64,000 nt of DNA from Salminus brasiliensis. Its lineage: Eukaryota; Chordata; Actinopteri; Characiformes; Bryconidae. The position numbers were made by a program, and so were the translations under genes. Below, one piece after another: positions 12,097 to 22,600 of this stretch; within the stretch, counting starts at the first letter, position 1, and each line of letters opens with the position of its first letter. The stretch lies in the NCBI RefSeq assembly GCF_030463535.1, contig NC_132878.1:97899040-97963039 (forward strand). The letters run 5' to 3'. Under the pieces are notes generated by a model. That model saw nothing but the letters and a program-made list of their open reading frames with translations, did not search any database and had not been told where the DNA came from.

Positions 12097-12190
12097 CATT
12101 TTACATTACATTTACATTTAAGGCATTTAGCAGACACGACTTACAAAAGTGTTTTGCTATTTACCCAAGAACAACAGTAGTACAGTACAT
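12097..12190 (-). mobile_element. L2-like LINE 3' tail fragment
   Basis: ACATTTACATTTAAGGCATT and TTAGCAGAC..CGACTTACAAA match the tails at 32700 and 61865. Only the tail remains. Confidence 0.75.
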
Positions 12191-13229
12191 ACACTACACT
12201 GAGCCTAAATTTACCATCACAACAGTAGCCATTGCTGTCCAGGGAGTCTTTGTTTGCTTACTAAAGGCATTCTCATGTTTGTCCTAACCTCATGCAGCAT
12301 GGGTTTTGGTGTTATGCTAATTGTTCTCTTGTAAGTACTTAGATGAGATGATGGCATGATATCTAGTGCCCATCTAGTGCCTACTTGAGGCTGCTGGCCA
12401 ATAAAGTTAGAACCTGTGGCCAGCTGCTGCCAAGTGCACTGTTCATCCAGTAGACATTCAGTGTCATCAGCTGATTCCTATATATCATTCCCATCACCAC
12501 CACAGCAGCTAATGCCTGCACCCCTCCCGTCACACACTTGGGAGTCTGATTGTGATCCAGTTATTTGAGACTTTTGTAAAGTGCATATTTAGAGTTAGAT
12601 AATAGATTAACACCATTCGAGAGGGGGCAGGATTTTTTTTGAGGGGTGGCAACATATGACAGATATGATATATATGACACATATAACATACATGTACTGA
12701 ACACAACTACAGTTATCACAGTTTGATGAGCAATAGTATGCACACTACAAAGCGGTGCGGGCTGCCAATTACAAACTCATTTGATGTTTCATATTTAGTT
12801 CATATTAGGAATAAGTGAGATAGAAGTATGGTAATACTAATGTAGGTGGAAATTATCAAATTATCTCATGTTTTGTAAATCTGATGAAAGCCTTGAAGCA
12901 TAGGCCAAAAAGTCATGTTTTTCATTAAATAAAGATGTTTGTCAATATATATAGTATAGAGTGGAATAGCTAAAAATATTCACCTTTTTGCATCATCTAT
13001 ATCTGTATCTGTTTAAAGATTTAAAGACATTCTGAGAATGTTGTAAATATCTTACATTGTTAGCTGGGTTATCACTGCTTTTATACATATATTCTAAACC
13101 CAGTCTGGACTCAGAATAGGATTAGTATTGAAATAACTCATTCAAAAATCTATAAAACAATCCATAAAACATTAACAGAGCAATGAACACATCCAGAGGC
13201 ATCAAGTGTAAAAGTATGAGGTTAGAGCT
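12191..13229. other. Spacer downstream of FTL-2
   Basis: AT-rich with short TATGACA/TATATGACAC repeats near 12655-12690. No gene or recognisable element is seen. Confidence 0.5.
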
Positions 13230-13235
13230 TTTATT
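13230..13235 (-). promoter_or_regulatory. Polyadenylation signal of FTL-2
   Basis: TTTATT on the plus strand is AATAAA on the minus strand, about 90 bp after the FTL-2 stop. The surrounding AAAATAAAAGCTCTA is shared with FTL-1. Confidence 0.7.
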
Positions 13236-13323
13236 TTAATTTGAAACTCAAAATTCATGCCTGTTAAGATTTGACAACAGAAAAGTGACAGAGGAATAAA
13301 ACTGATCATCATTCAAAGGTTCC

Positions 13324-15524
13324 TCAGATCAGAGGAGCTCCATACACCTCCACCTCACACAGTGTGAGATACTCCTTCCTTCCTGGGATCACGACATTGA
13401 TGTACCGCCCTTCCATCCCATTACACTCAAAGGTCATGACAGGGTTCTGCTTATCGATGGAGGAGATCACTGCACACCTGATGAGGCAAAACATAAAACT
13501 TGATTGTTACCAACAGGATCTTCTGTTTATAAAGACAGTAGTTTAAAAAGTATCTCTGTAAAATCTGAAGACGCTTTATACTTCGGGTTGTTGTTGCCGT
13601 TGTTCTCCAGACTGTCTCCGATTCTGATTTCAGCTCCAGTCAGCCTTTCGGGAACAGCATCGTGTCTGTTGGCGACAATGATTGAAAACACTTTGCGTCG
13701 TTTCTGCAGATCCAGTCTCCACCAGGGGCTGAGGTCGTCGTAGGTGTGTGTGCAGGAACCATGACCATACGCACCATCTCTGTTTCCATCAATGGCATTA
13801 GATGGAAAACCATTACCATAAAGGCTGGACTGTGTAGCTTTTCCCTTCAGTGCCACATGTGTCTCTCCTGCATAGGAAACAACATCAGTGAAGATGAAAC
13901 ATGCTGATTTAAGATTAAATACATGCCATTATATGGACCTTCTACAATATGATCTGTGGCCACTTCATCAGAAACCCCTTTCTGAAAGTTGTAGCTTCAC
14001 ATGTAGCCCATCTGTGTGCAAGTCACCCTCTAGCCCATTAGGGGTCAGTGTCTGACCACAGAGCCACTGTAGGCTGGGTATTTTTGGCTGGTGGACCCAC
14101 TCTCAACCTAGCAGTTGTTTGCATTATGACCAGATTGGTCAGTAACCAGGCTTTTGGTGTATTAATTAAAAGGGTAAAGCACCTGTAAACATACACTTCT
14201 AATTGCACATCCTTAATGGAAGCACCTTTTACCCATTAAGCCTCTGGAGAAGTCATTAACGCAGAGGTTCACTTACTTTTTCTAGCCTGCACTGTGGATG
14301 TGTATTCAATATGCTCAATAATTCTGTTCATGTAGAGTTTACTAGAAACATGTTTCCAGTGAATAAAAGATCAGAAATCTGGTTTTGGAGGTACAGCAAG
14401 CTACTGTGGACAGATAAGCACTCTTTCTACAACATTGTTAGATGTGCTCAACACTGCCTGGGTTATTTTCTCTTTTCACCATCTGGAGTAGGATAGCCGT
14501 AGATCTCAACCTCACAGAGAGTCAGGAGCCGGTTTTCTGCAGGGATCACCACGTTAACATAACGACCTGAGAGGCCTTTCTCAAAGTTGAAGGTCATGGA
14601 TTGTCCTGCAGGGATGGTGGAGATCACCCCAGCCCTGGAGAGGAAATAACTGGGTGTTATGTGGAGGGTCATCTTCCGTAAACCTCAAGACACATCTAGT
14701 AAATGCTGGCAACAATTACAATCACCAGAAGTTCTCTCACCAGGGATTGCTGTTCCCGTTGTCCAGTAAGGAGTTTCCGATGTGTATCTCAGCTCCGTTG
14801 ATCCTCTCTGGTACAGCATCTCCTCTGTTAGTGATGGTGATGGAGGTCACTGTGTACTCGTCCAGCAGGTCCACCCTCCACCAGGGGTTGTTCTGCCACT
14901 CTGTGGCGGTGCAAGACCCGTGGTCATAGTGTGAATCAGTGTTTCCATCTATAGCATTGTAGGCATGACCGTACGGTGCCCAGGGGTTATTGACCAAGGT
15001 GGACTGAGTGGCTTTTCCATAGAGAGCGAGATTTTTAGCTGGAATGAACAGAGCAGTGCAGATTCAGTCAGTTTTAACAGTTTTAACAAACACAAAAGCA
15101 TCACTGAGTCATCTGTGAGTTCTGTGAAGGTTAGTTATTTCAGGTTATTCTTATCATACACTAATGATCATTATACAGTTATTCATTTAATGATTAATGA
15201 TTAATGCTAATCAATTAAAATTAATTCAGAGCTGAGAAAATTCAACTCAAACAGCAGGATATTTCACACAGATTGCTTTTTCTGTTAATAATACAAATCA
15301 GTAGGTAAGTAGGTTCAGTAGGACAGGTCAGTCATTTCTTCTCTCTATAATCGGATTATTTAATAGAGGAGCACAGCGTCCTGGTTAATGCTTGGTTTAT
15401 GTGGTGGATTTTGCTTGTCTGTAACCATAAAGATGATAAACCCATGTTTACCTTTCATTGATGAAGCATCAGTGAAAGCAGCCACTGTGATCACTCCCAG
15501 CAGGTAAAACAGGTGATGATCCAT
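13324..15524 (-). CDS. FTL-2: intact secreted fucolectin with two F-type lectin domains (321 aa)
   Basis: Exons on the minus strand: 15524-15452, 15038-14741, 14634-14480, 13867-13582 and 13477-13324. They total 966 nt with GT/AG borders, except that the D2 internal donor (GAA|GTATAA) is weak. The leader MDHHLFYLLGVITVAAF (residues 1-20 or so) is a signal peptide. D1 spans about 26-173 and D2 about 177-321. Both show AIDGN, HGSC, NPWW/SPWW, GAEI and LCEVE, the last including the usual Ca2+ ligands. In D2 the published motif HX26RXDX4R is complete (His216, Arg243, Asp245, Arg250). In D1 the His position is Ala69, while Arg96, Asp98 and Arg103 remain. The family binds fucose on glycans in plasma and mucus. 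The start follows an acceptor after a 5' untranslated exon. FTL-1 downstream in the inverted direction is its closest relative in D2. Splicing is inferred, not observed. Confidence 0.93.
13966..14310. repeat. Decayed dispersed repeat in intron 3 of FTL-2
   Basis: GGGGTCAGTGTCTGACCACAG, TGGCTGGTGGACC and CTCTCAACC.AGCAGT resemble a widespread fish repeat. 14260-14295 (GAGGTTCACTTACTTTTTC) resembles a Tc1-type end. No coding capacity. Confidence 0.45.
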
Positions 15525-15629
15525 TTCTCTACAAACAGATTAGATACGGTTCTGTACATCAACTGTGCTGAGATCAGACTTTTACATCAGTCTAAACATG
15601 CAGCTGCAGAACATCTCAGATCAACTCAC

Positions 15630-15676
15630 CCAGAAGAGAAAGCTGCAGAATGAAACTGCCTCCCAGATGTGATCAG
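15630..15676 (-). other. Untranslated first exon of FTL-2
   Basis: On the minus strand GTGATC..CATCTGGGAG leads to CTTTCTCTTCTGG followed by the donor GTGAGT at 15629. The acceptor TTTGTAG lies four bases before the ATG. The start of the exon is estimated from the TATA box and is not exact. Equivalent exons occur at FTL-4, FTL-5 and FTL-6. Confidence 0.65.
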
Positions 15677-15698
15677 ATCCACTGAAGGTCAGACAGAG

Positions 15699-15710
15699 CT
15701 TTATATAAAG
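15699..15710 (-). promoter_or_regulatory. TATA box of FTL-2
   Basis: The minus strand reads CTTTATATAAAGCTCTG about 30 bp upstream of the predicted untranslated exon. The TATAAAGCTCTG context is shared with FTL-6 and the orphan leader at 25096. Confidence 0.75.
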
Positions 15711-15969
15711 CTTACAGAGGGAAACTCCACCCATTTTAACACCCATATAAAGTTAAAGTAAATGATTACACAACTCCCCCATCACATGGAGGGAGGCCTT
15801 ACTGTTCTCACTTCTGACTTGTGACCTTGGAGGACTGCAGTATTGTTAGGACTTATAATCTCCTGTCTCTTCACAAGCAGGCAGTTAGACAGTCGCTCCA
15901 CTCTGGTGCAGTGAAGCTGTTTACATTTCTGAGACTGAGAAAGAAGGGTAGGTAACTTTACTCAGAATT

Positions 15970-16554
15970 GTGTTTTTGTTAAGTATGTTCTCCCAGCTTT
16001 TCCAGAAGGCCTTTATATCTTTTGATGATCAGGAGCGAATTTGGAGGGGAATTCCGGACTACTTTCAACCTTTTCCGACTTTTGTTGCACACATGTTGAG
16101 TGAGTTTGCCAAGCTGAGACATCCACCGCCTGAACCAGATCAGATTGAGCCGATCTGCAAGCATGCACTAGCGAAAAACACTATTGCTCTGTATGGCTCT
16201 TGTATATCTTCTGTTTCGGATCTTCTGTTGTGTGGGATTTTCCTTAAGTCAGTCGTCTGCTATAAGTGCTCATTGCCTGGTAATACGTCTCGAACCTGCC
16301 CGGAGTGCAATCCTAAAACTACTCAGGGGGACGGGACAGGCAACCAAAGTGGTGGGTTGAGCAGGCAGTTATCCAATCACGAACGTCCCCAAAGGAAAGG
16401 GCAGCCACATGGCCGTCCGAAAAGTGGGAGGCCGTACCGGCGTGACTCTTTGCCACCACGCGATTCGCCTGACTGTGCAGAGTCTTTTGGGAGACTTCAG
16501 TGGGTTGGTTACCAATTGCCTTGGGCATATCAAGGTGATTGGTGGTTGGTGTAG
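15970..16554 (+). pseudogene. gypsy gag-like fragment with a degenerate zinc knuckle
   Basis: An open stretch of about 194 codons. Near codon 97 it has CYKCSLPG..TSRTCPEC, which resembles a retroviral zinc knuckle (CX2CX4HX4C) with Asn in place of His. The C-terminal part is basic and rich in Pro and Gly, as nucleocapsid regions often are. The N-terminal end is not certain and the frame stops where the inserted SINE begins. Confidence 0.65.
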
Positions 16555-16559
16555 CGCGA

Positions 16560-16748
16560 CAGATAAAACCACTAGCTGCCCGTGATCTATTACACCATGT
16601 GGGAGACCAGGGTTCGATTCCCAGTCTGGGTGACTATGCTGCACTACACCAATAAGAGTACCTGGGCAAGACTCCTAACACTACAGTCACCTTGTAAGTT
16701 GCTCTGGATAAGAGCATCAGCTAAATGCCGTAAATGTAAATGTAAATA
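16560..16748 (+). mobile_element. tRNA-derived SINE nested in the gypsy element
   Basis: It has an internal B-box-like GGTTCGATTCC about 50 bp in. Its tail, AAGTTGCTCTGGATAAGAGC then TCAGCTAAATGCCGTAAATG with repeated AAATGT, is the same tail as the L2-like LINEs of this window (for example 40565-40620). That is the classic signature of a SINE mobilised by a partner LINE. It lies between the gag and reverse transcriptase parts of the gypsy element. Confidence 0.85.
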
Positions 16749-16804
16749 CCTGAGTGGCAGAGCACCATATCCATCTTCCCCCATACTTCCCCCACTTCTC
16801 CTCT

Positions 16805-19090
16805 AAAGAAGAGGCTCATTGAAGAACAAATTCAGTCCATGCTTGAGGAGGGCATTATCGAACCAGCCTCGGGACCCTGGGCCGCACCGGTGGTCATTGT
16901 ACCTAAACCATCAGAAGAGGCCAGATTTTGTGTAGATTATAGAAGTCTAAACAATGTAACTGTGAAGGACAAGTATCCATTGCCAAGAGTGGATGAGTCT
17001 CTCAATTTCCTGGCTCGGGGGAAGTTTATCTCCACTATTGATTTAGCTCGGGGATACTAGCAAGTTGGGGTGAAGGAGAGCTCTAGACCGAAAACTGCGT
17101 TTACATCCCACTGTGGTCTTTTCCAGTTCAGGGTCCTGCCCTTTGGCCTTTGTAATGCCCCTGCTACATTCCAGTGGGTTATCACCATCTTGGCCGGCCT
17201 TATCTACAAATGCTGTGCCGTTTACTTGGATGATATTGTTTCTCCAAGCTTTGAACAACATCTCATTGACTTGCGAAAAGTGTTCTTGAGGCTTGAGCAG
17301 GCAGGTTTGTCCCTAAAATTGGGGAAATGTCAATTTTTTTGTGATGATCTCAAATTCCTGGGTTACAAAGTCACACCCAAAGGTATCCTTCCTAATACAG
17401 ATAAGATTATTGCTGTGTTGGCCTTTCCTGTGCCGTCAGATGTGAGGCAAGTCAGACAGTTTCTGGGTCTTACCAGTTACCACCGGAGGTTTGTGAACAT
17501 GCCGAACCTCTGTTTGCCCTGACCCGGCACGACACCCCATTTGTGTGGTACTCAGACTGTCAGCAGGCAATAGATTATCTGAAAAGCTGCCTCACTTCAG
17601 CACTAATTTTGAGCTTCCCTGATTTGTACCGTCCGTTTTGTCTTCATACGGATGCTTGCGACATAGGGTTGGGTGCAGTGCTTATGCAGCGTGACAACGC
17701 TGGAAGAGAGGTGTCATAGCCTATGCCAGTCGAACACTTCATTAGTCTGAGAAGCCCTACTCCACAACAGAAAAGTAGTGTTTGGGTGTTATTTGGGCTC
17801 TCCAGCATTTTAGGCCATAAATTGAAGGTCTTCCAATAACCGTTTACACCGACCATAGTAGCCTGAAATGGCTCATGTCCCATCCATCTCCTTCAGGGCG
17901 CTTGGCCAGATAGTGTCTTCGCCTGCAAGACTTTGATATTCGGTTCGTCCATAAACCTGTTTATCAAAACAGAGTTCCTGCCGCCTTGTCCAGAAATCCA
18001 CAGCAGGTGGACCAGGAACCTACTGATCTATTGCCTGGGTATGCCGTAGTAGTCTTGATTTGCGCTCCCAGACATTGGTGGAGCTGACAGATAAGGACCA
18101 GCTCCAGAAACTTCAAAGGGAAGACCCAGTTGTAACAGACATTCGGGAAAAGGTGGAAAACTCACTTCCTCAGAGGATGAGTGGCTAGCCAAGTTTGCTG
18201 TTCATGACGAGCTTGTATACTACCAAGACACGGGATTGAGCTGTAGCTTGCACCCATTGAGTGGCCTTAAACTGTATGTCCCAGAACGATGGAGGGTTGC
18301 TCTTAAAGTATTACCATGATCACCCAATGGCTGGTCACTTGGGGTTCACAAAGACTCTATCCAGATTAAGACAGCGCTTCTTTTGGCCAAAGATGAGAAA
18401 AGAAATGAAGTTGTACGTGCTCACATGTCCAGTGTACCAACTCACTAAGCCTTCTCTGAGAAAGCCAGCTGGTATGCTCATTCCTGTTCATGCAAATGAG
18501 CCCCGGGAAGTTGCGGGAGTAGACTTTGTGGGTCCATTACCTCGTACACAGGCGGGAAATGCATACCTCCTAGTCTTTGTTGGCTACTTCAGTAAGTGGG
18601 TGGAAGGGGCTGCTGTCAAAGAGGCGACAGCACAGGTTGCAGAAAGCAAATTTCAAAGTGAAGTCTTTGCCAGGCACGGTGCCCCTAGGTACCTGATTTC
18701 AGATTGCGGAACACCTTTCATAAGTGAATTCTTTAACCGTGTGGTGTAGGCATTGGGGACGGAACACCGGCTCACTACTGCCTACCACCCCCAAACTAAC
18801 GCTACTGAGAGGGTGAACCGTATGCTTAAGACAGCAATTAGAGCGTATGTTGGTGACAAACACAACACATGGGACAAATACCTCCCATCGTTCAGTCACT
18901 TACCATACAGGAGATTTAGTTTGTCTGAAAAGTCATCCACGCTCTGATGCAGTGGCCAATCTAAGAGCTAAACTGGCTCCTATGTACAGTGGGCCTTATC
19001 GCATTGCTCAGAAGCTTTCAGAGGTCAACTACTGTTTGGCTAAAGAAGATGGTTCAGACATGGGTGCTGTGCATGTAGTCAACCTTTAGC
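16805..19090 (+). pseudogene. gypsy pol: reverse transcriptase, RNase H, integrase (disrupted)
   Basis: Reverse transcriptase: VDYRSLNN near 16940, LPFGLCNAPATFQ near 17140 and the active-site YLDDI near 17225. A TAG at 17058-17060 replaces the codon after ARGY. RNase H: HTDACDIGLGAVL near 17645, after a frameshift near 17520. Integrase: zinc-binding region degenerate (TCPVYQ), then a DFVGPLP block, SDCGTPF with the second catalytic Asp, and YHPQTNATERVNR with the Glu. There is a TAG at 18747 and a deletion near 18900. The end (18900-19090) resembles the usual GPYRI..VNYCL module after integrase. The order gives the Ty3/gypsy group. Confidence 0.9.
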
Positions 19091-19541
19091 CATTTCACAC
19101 TTGGCCCACAAGTGACACTCAGACCACTACGCACCCTAAGCCAGATTCTTTGGTTAGTTTGGAGAATTCCTCTGGTAGGGCAGGTGATGACAGTTTGAGT
19201 CATAACTTCTTTGTAAAGCCAGAGCCTCAAGTCCTTGATAAGTCTATAGAGGAGGAGGAGCAATTCCTGCTAGTGCTGATTTGGTTGAACTGTCAGAGCT
19301 AGCTCATATGTTTGTAGATGATACTGACGGACCAGCTGCTCATAGCTATGACTTCAGAGAGAGACTCTCAGACACAAACAAATCTGACACTGGGTGTTTG
19401 ATAAGCACTACCACTACTGGTATGGCCAGTCATTTGTCTGTGTCTGATGTTGACATTTCCACAACCCATTCTTATGAAGAGAGTGACAGCCGGGCTGGGC
19501 TGTATGTAGATGGACTAATCGCTACCACACAGACTGTTTAA
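19091..19541 (+). other. Region after integrase with a short open frame
   Basis: A mostly open acidic frame (for example 19281-19541, rich in Asp, Ser and Thr) between pol and the LTR. It could be a C-terminal extension of pol or unrelated filler. No envelope features (signal peptide or membrane segment) are seen. Confidence 0.35.
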
Positions 19542-19959
19542 ATCGGGACTAACTTCTTTATTTGACCACACTGAACATGTTTTTGTTTTCTAGGCCATGT
19601 AAAAAAAAGTCTGTTTTCAGATCATACTGTGTGCATGTTTTGCAATCACATGTTTATGTTGAAAGTTTAATATTGTTAAAAAGTTGAAAAAAGTGTTTTT
19701 TAAATGTCTGAATGGTAAAGGGAACCAAGTGAGGGCAAGGAAATAAAGTTTTATACTTTTTTATTTTAGGTTGCCTGCTAAACGTACTAAGGCATGGTTT
19801 TCCAGGTAAAAAGGGGGGTTTGTGGTTATGTATTGTTGTTTCTTTGTTTCTGTACTCTGTCTGTAATATATGTAGTATTCCCTGCAATTACCATGTATGG
19901 TACGACACAGCTTGTTTGTAGACGGCTGGGGTCAGACCTTTTTTGTTTGGGAGGGAATA

Positions 19960-20267
19960 TGTAACGGTCACTTTAAGGAGGGGTACAGTGTGCATGTGCA
20001 TGGTGAGAACCAGAGCGAATAATGGAGAGTGTGGAGAAAAACGTGGGAGAGTGTGTGCGTGTGGTGAACTGTGCTGGGTTGTAGCTTGGGTTCTCCAGCT
20101 GGTGTTGTCTGGGAAGTTGTGACGAGCGAAGTCTAGGTGCTCTTATTGCTCATTAAAACTGAGTCTGAAACCCCTGCACGACGTGTTCCCTGCGTGTCTC
20201 TTCATGGAGCTAAGTATTCACCTCTCCACAAGAGCACCTACCTAATACCATACTTCCATTCTTTACA
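19960..20267 (+). repeat. 3' LTR of the gypsy element
   Basis: It starts TGTAACGGTCAC directly after the purine-rich GGGAGGGAATA (19950-19959, likely polypurine tract) and ends TTCTTTACA, giving the usual TG...CA borders. About 308 bp. Without the 5' LTR, its age and target duplication cannot be estimated. Confidence 0.7.
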
Positions 20268-20325
20268 ACGGCAAACAATACTCTGTTCTAATTCCTGTAA
20301 TCCAGTGAGAGACCGAGTTCTTTAC

Positions 20326-20430
20326 CAGTAGCAGCAGGAAAACCTTTCCTCCTCTTGGCCAGAGGGAGGTTAATCAGTGCTAGGACAGCAGTCAGCAGGG
20401 AGATGCAGGTGTAGAGGAAGGACTGTAGGA
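20326..20430 (-). pseudogene. Orphan transmembrane exon, receptor-like
   Basis: On the minus strand an exon is bounded by a strong acceptor (TTTCTTTCTTAAG) and a donor (ACTG|GTAAAG). It is 105 bp with phase 1 at both ends. It encodes SFLYTCISLLTAVLALINL followed by a basic stop-transfer AKRRKG, so a single membrane span with a cytosolic start. Phase 1-1 membrane exons are common in immunoglobulin-superfamily receptors. No neighbouring exons were found on either side, so it is probably a stray exon. The protein family is not identified. Confidence 0.45.
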
Positions 20431-20984
20431 CTTAAGAAAGAAACACAGCTCTAGGGTCAGACAACCCTTGAAAATGTAGGTAGAAGCATTTAATTGCAAA
20501 TGGGGAGCCTTGAAGAGCTGTCTTGGAAGGATGGCCGGTCGAAGAATTTCCCAGTAGATGGAACTCCAAAGAGCACTGGACTGGAAAGAGGATATATGAT
20601 TGTCCTTTCATTTAGTTATTTTATTAATAATTTATTAAATACTTATTATATGATTAAGTAACATTAAAGATAACTGATACCTGTTCAAAACTGTAATTGT
20701 AATGTAATCCAGAAGTATCGTAATCTGATTACTTTTAGTTACTTTTGAATTACTTGTCTTTTTAAATTCAAATGAAAAACTTAACATTGAAAGTCAGATT
20801 AAACAGTTCATTCTCACATCCTCATGAAACAAATCTCTACAATGGTGCTACAAACGGTTCTTTGAGTGATGCCACAGAAGAACCACTTTAGGTTCCATAA
20901 ATAACCATTTCTGTAAAAGAGATGTGTGTGAAGAACCTTTTAAAGATTTAAAAAGTAATTGTCAAGGTTCTTCACCAATTTAAT
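20431..20984. other. Spacer, nothing recognised
   Basis: AT-rich; contains ACCACTTTAGGTTCC and AAGAACCTTTTAAAG, which look like repeat debris. No gene is supported. Confidence 0.4.
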
Positions 20985-21323
20985 ATATCCTCATCAGGAG
21001 CATGCCCAGGCATTGTAGGGAGGTCATACAGGAACGTGGAGGCCACACACAATACTGAGCCTCATTTTGACTTGTTTTAAGGACATTACATTAAAGTTGG
21101 ATCAGCCTGTAGTGTGTTTTTCCACTTTAATTTTGTGTGTGACTCCAAATCCAGGCCTCCATTGGTTAATAAATTTGATTTACATGGATGATTTTTGTGT
21201 GATTTTGTTGTCAGCACATTCAACTTTGTACAAAACAAAGTATTTAATGAGAATATTTCATACCTTTCAGATCTAGAATGTGTTATTTGAGTGTTCCCTT
21301 TATTTTTTTGAGCAGTGTATATA
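20985..21323 (+). mobile_element. Non-autonomous DNA-transposon-like element, 3' half
   Basis: It ends with GTGTTCCCTTTATTTTTTTG then AGCAGTGTATA, a terminal sequence I recall from Tc1/mariner-type elements in many fish. The preceding stretch carries no open frame. The matching left end was not located, so the call rests on remembered family features. Confidence 0.5.
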
Positions 21324-21418
21324 TTAACCACTTTATTATGCATAAAATGTGATGAACAACAAGTGTAGTACAGAAAACACATAAAAAATAATAATAATAA
21401 TAATAAAGAGTATACAGC

Positions 21419-21700
21419 ATACAGATTCAGTCAGTTTTAAACAAACATATTCATCAGCATCAGCATCATTCAGTCATCTGTGAGTTCTGTGGGTCAGGTT
21501 AGTTATTTTATTCTACATTTATGATCTTGAATTGTTTTTTTTGTTTTTTTTAGAAATTCTGTAAATCACTTCAGAGCTGAGTAAACACTTTTTTTTAATG
21601 TAGCATGTATTGGGTTTCTATTAATAATAAAATCTGTGGTAAATCAGTGGTAATCAGGTAACTTGTTAAATAGAACAAACACCACATTACATTGATAGAT
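21419..21700 (-). pseudogene. Relic of FTL-2-type intron 1 (truncated lectin gene)
   Basis: AGATTCAGTCAGTTTTAA, then CAGTCATCTGTGAGTTCTGT and GGTTAGTTATTT match 15055-15150, which lies directly upstream of exon 2 in FTL-2. The orphan leader exon at 25096-25168 is on the same strand, further upstream. Together they look like the 5' half of a lost FTL-2 copy whose exon 2 and beyond were cut off at about 21415, next to an (AAT)n run and a transposon end. Confidence 0.7.
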
Positions 21701-21716
21701 CATTCAATTCAATGTT

Positions 21717-21900
21717 ATTTATAGAGGGTTTTTTTTTACAAGAAACGTTGTCACAAAGCAGCTTTACAGAGATCCAGGTCCGAGCCTCTTTTGAGTGGCA
21801 ACAGTGGCAAGATAAAACTCCCTCAGGCAGAGAGGAAGAAACCTAGAGAGGAAACAAAACTCAAAAGAGGAACCTGTCCTCCTCAGGTCGACACCGGATC
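21717..21900 (-). repeat. Fish dispersed repeat (CACAAAGCAGCTTTACAG family)
   Basis: TTCAATTCAATGTTATTTAT, TCACAAAGCAGCTTTACAGA and AACTCCCTCAGGCAGAGAG are typical of a very common fish repeat. Related pieces lie at 32515-32582 (opposite strand) and 51120-51345. It has no coding frame. Confidence 0.65.
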
Positions 21901-21984
21901 AGAATAAACAGCAAAACAGGAATAAAAACAACAATAAAACTGAACTGAATTAAGAGAAATAAAATGATAAATGTGGCATCAATC

Positions 21985-22600
21985 CTGTCATGGCGTGTGC
22001 GGAGAGATGGAGCTAAGCAAAGTTTTATTTCAACACAGCAGAGAAACAAAAGAGGGTGCAATGAAAACAATGAGCAGCAAACTAATGCCCAAAACAGGAA
22101 ATCAAACAGAACGTGACAAACCAAGTGGTGAAAACAGCAAACCTGGGACTTGGAGGAGCTGGGAGTGACAGGAGATGAGCAGGAGATAACAGCGATGTAA
22201 ACTAGGGACGGGGACAACCGAAACCCACAAGCCTAGCTTGGGATGCAGGGAAAACTAGAACTGAGAACCAGAGCTGTGCTCTGTGAAAACAAAAGGGGTA
22301 TCCGGAGAACCAGCTGCCTGGCCAGATAACAGGGCAAGCCGTTGAATATGAGTATGCCGTGACTACCTCGTGAACTAGAAAGAACGTAACGTGCTTGCCT
22401 CTAGAACCAGACTTAGAGATAACTCAAACCAGATCCGAATACCAGCCAACATGAACACGCCACGATCACGTGGAGGACGGCGGAGAGTAGCAGAAAGAGA
22501 GCTATTTAAATGCTCCCAGGAAACAAAGCGGAAGTCCTGGGCCTGTGGGCGGCGACCTGTGATCGCCCCAGGGGAGGGAGCAATAGCGAAGGCCTGACAA
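21985..22600. repeat. Unclassified dispersed repeat, copy 2
   Basis: Homologous to 3175-3710, most clearly from AACCAGAGCTGTGCTCTGTG to GGGCGGCGACCTGTGATCG. It is more GC-rich than the flanks. Open frames here are short and not conserved in copy 1. Confidence 0.7.

Larger units (their letters stand above)
15960..20267 (+). mobile_element. Ty3/gypsy-type LTR retrotransposon, 5'-truncated and decayed
   Basis: Gag-like and pol-like sequence in order (gag, reverse transcriptase, RNase H, integrase), then a polypurine tract and one LTR. No 5' LTR or primer-binding site is seen upstream, where FTL-2 promoter DNA begins within 250 bp. The protease region is missing, apparently lost where a SINE sits at 16560. 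In-frame stops and frameshifts make it non-autonomous. It occupies the space between FTL-2 and the 20.3-kb exon relic. Confidence 0.9.

Noticed and set aside
14820-14835. RGD in D1 as an integrin-binding site
   Set aside because: NRGD is part of the sugar-site motif of the family and is buried in the binding loop; other copies have RHD, RQD or RRD at the same place.
16580-16660. Possible tRNA gene
   Set aside because: It has a B-box-like sequence but no full cloverleaf, and it continues into a LINE-type tail, so it is the head of a SINE.
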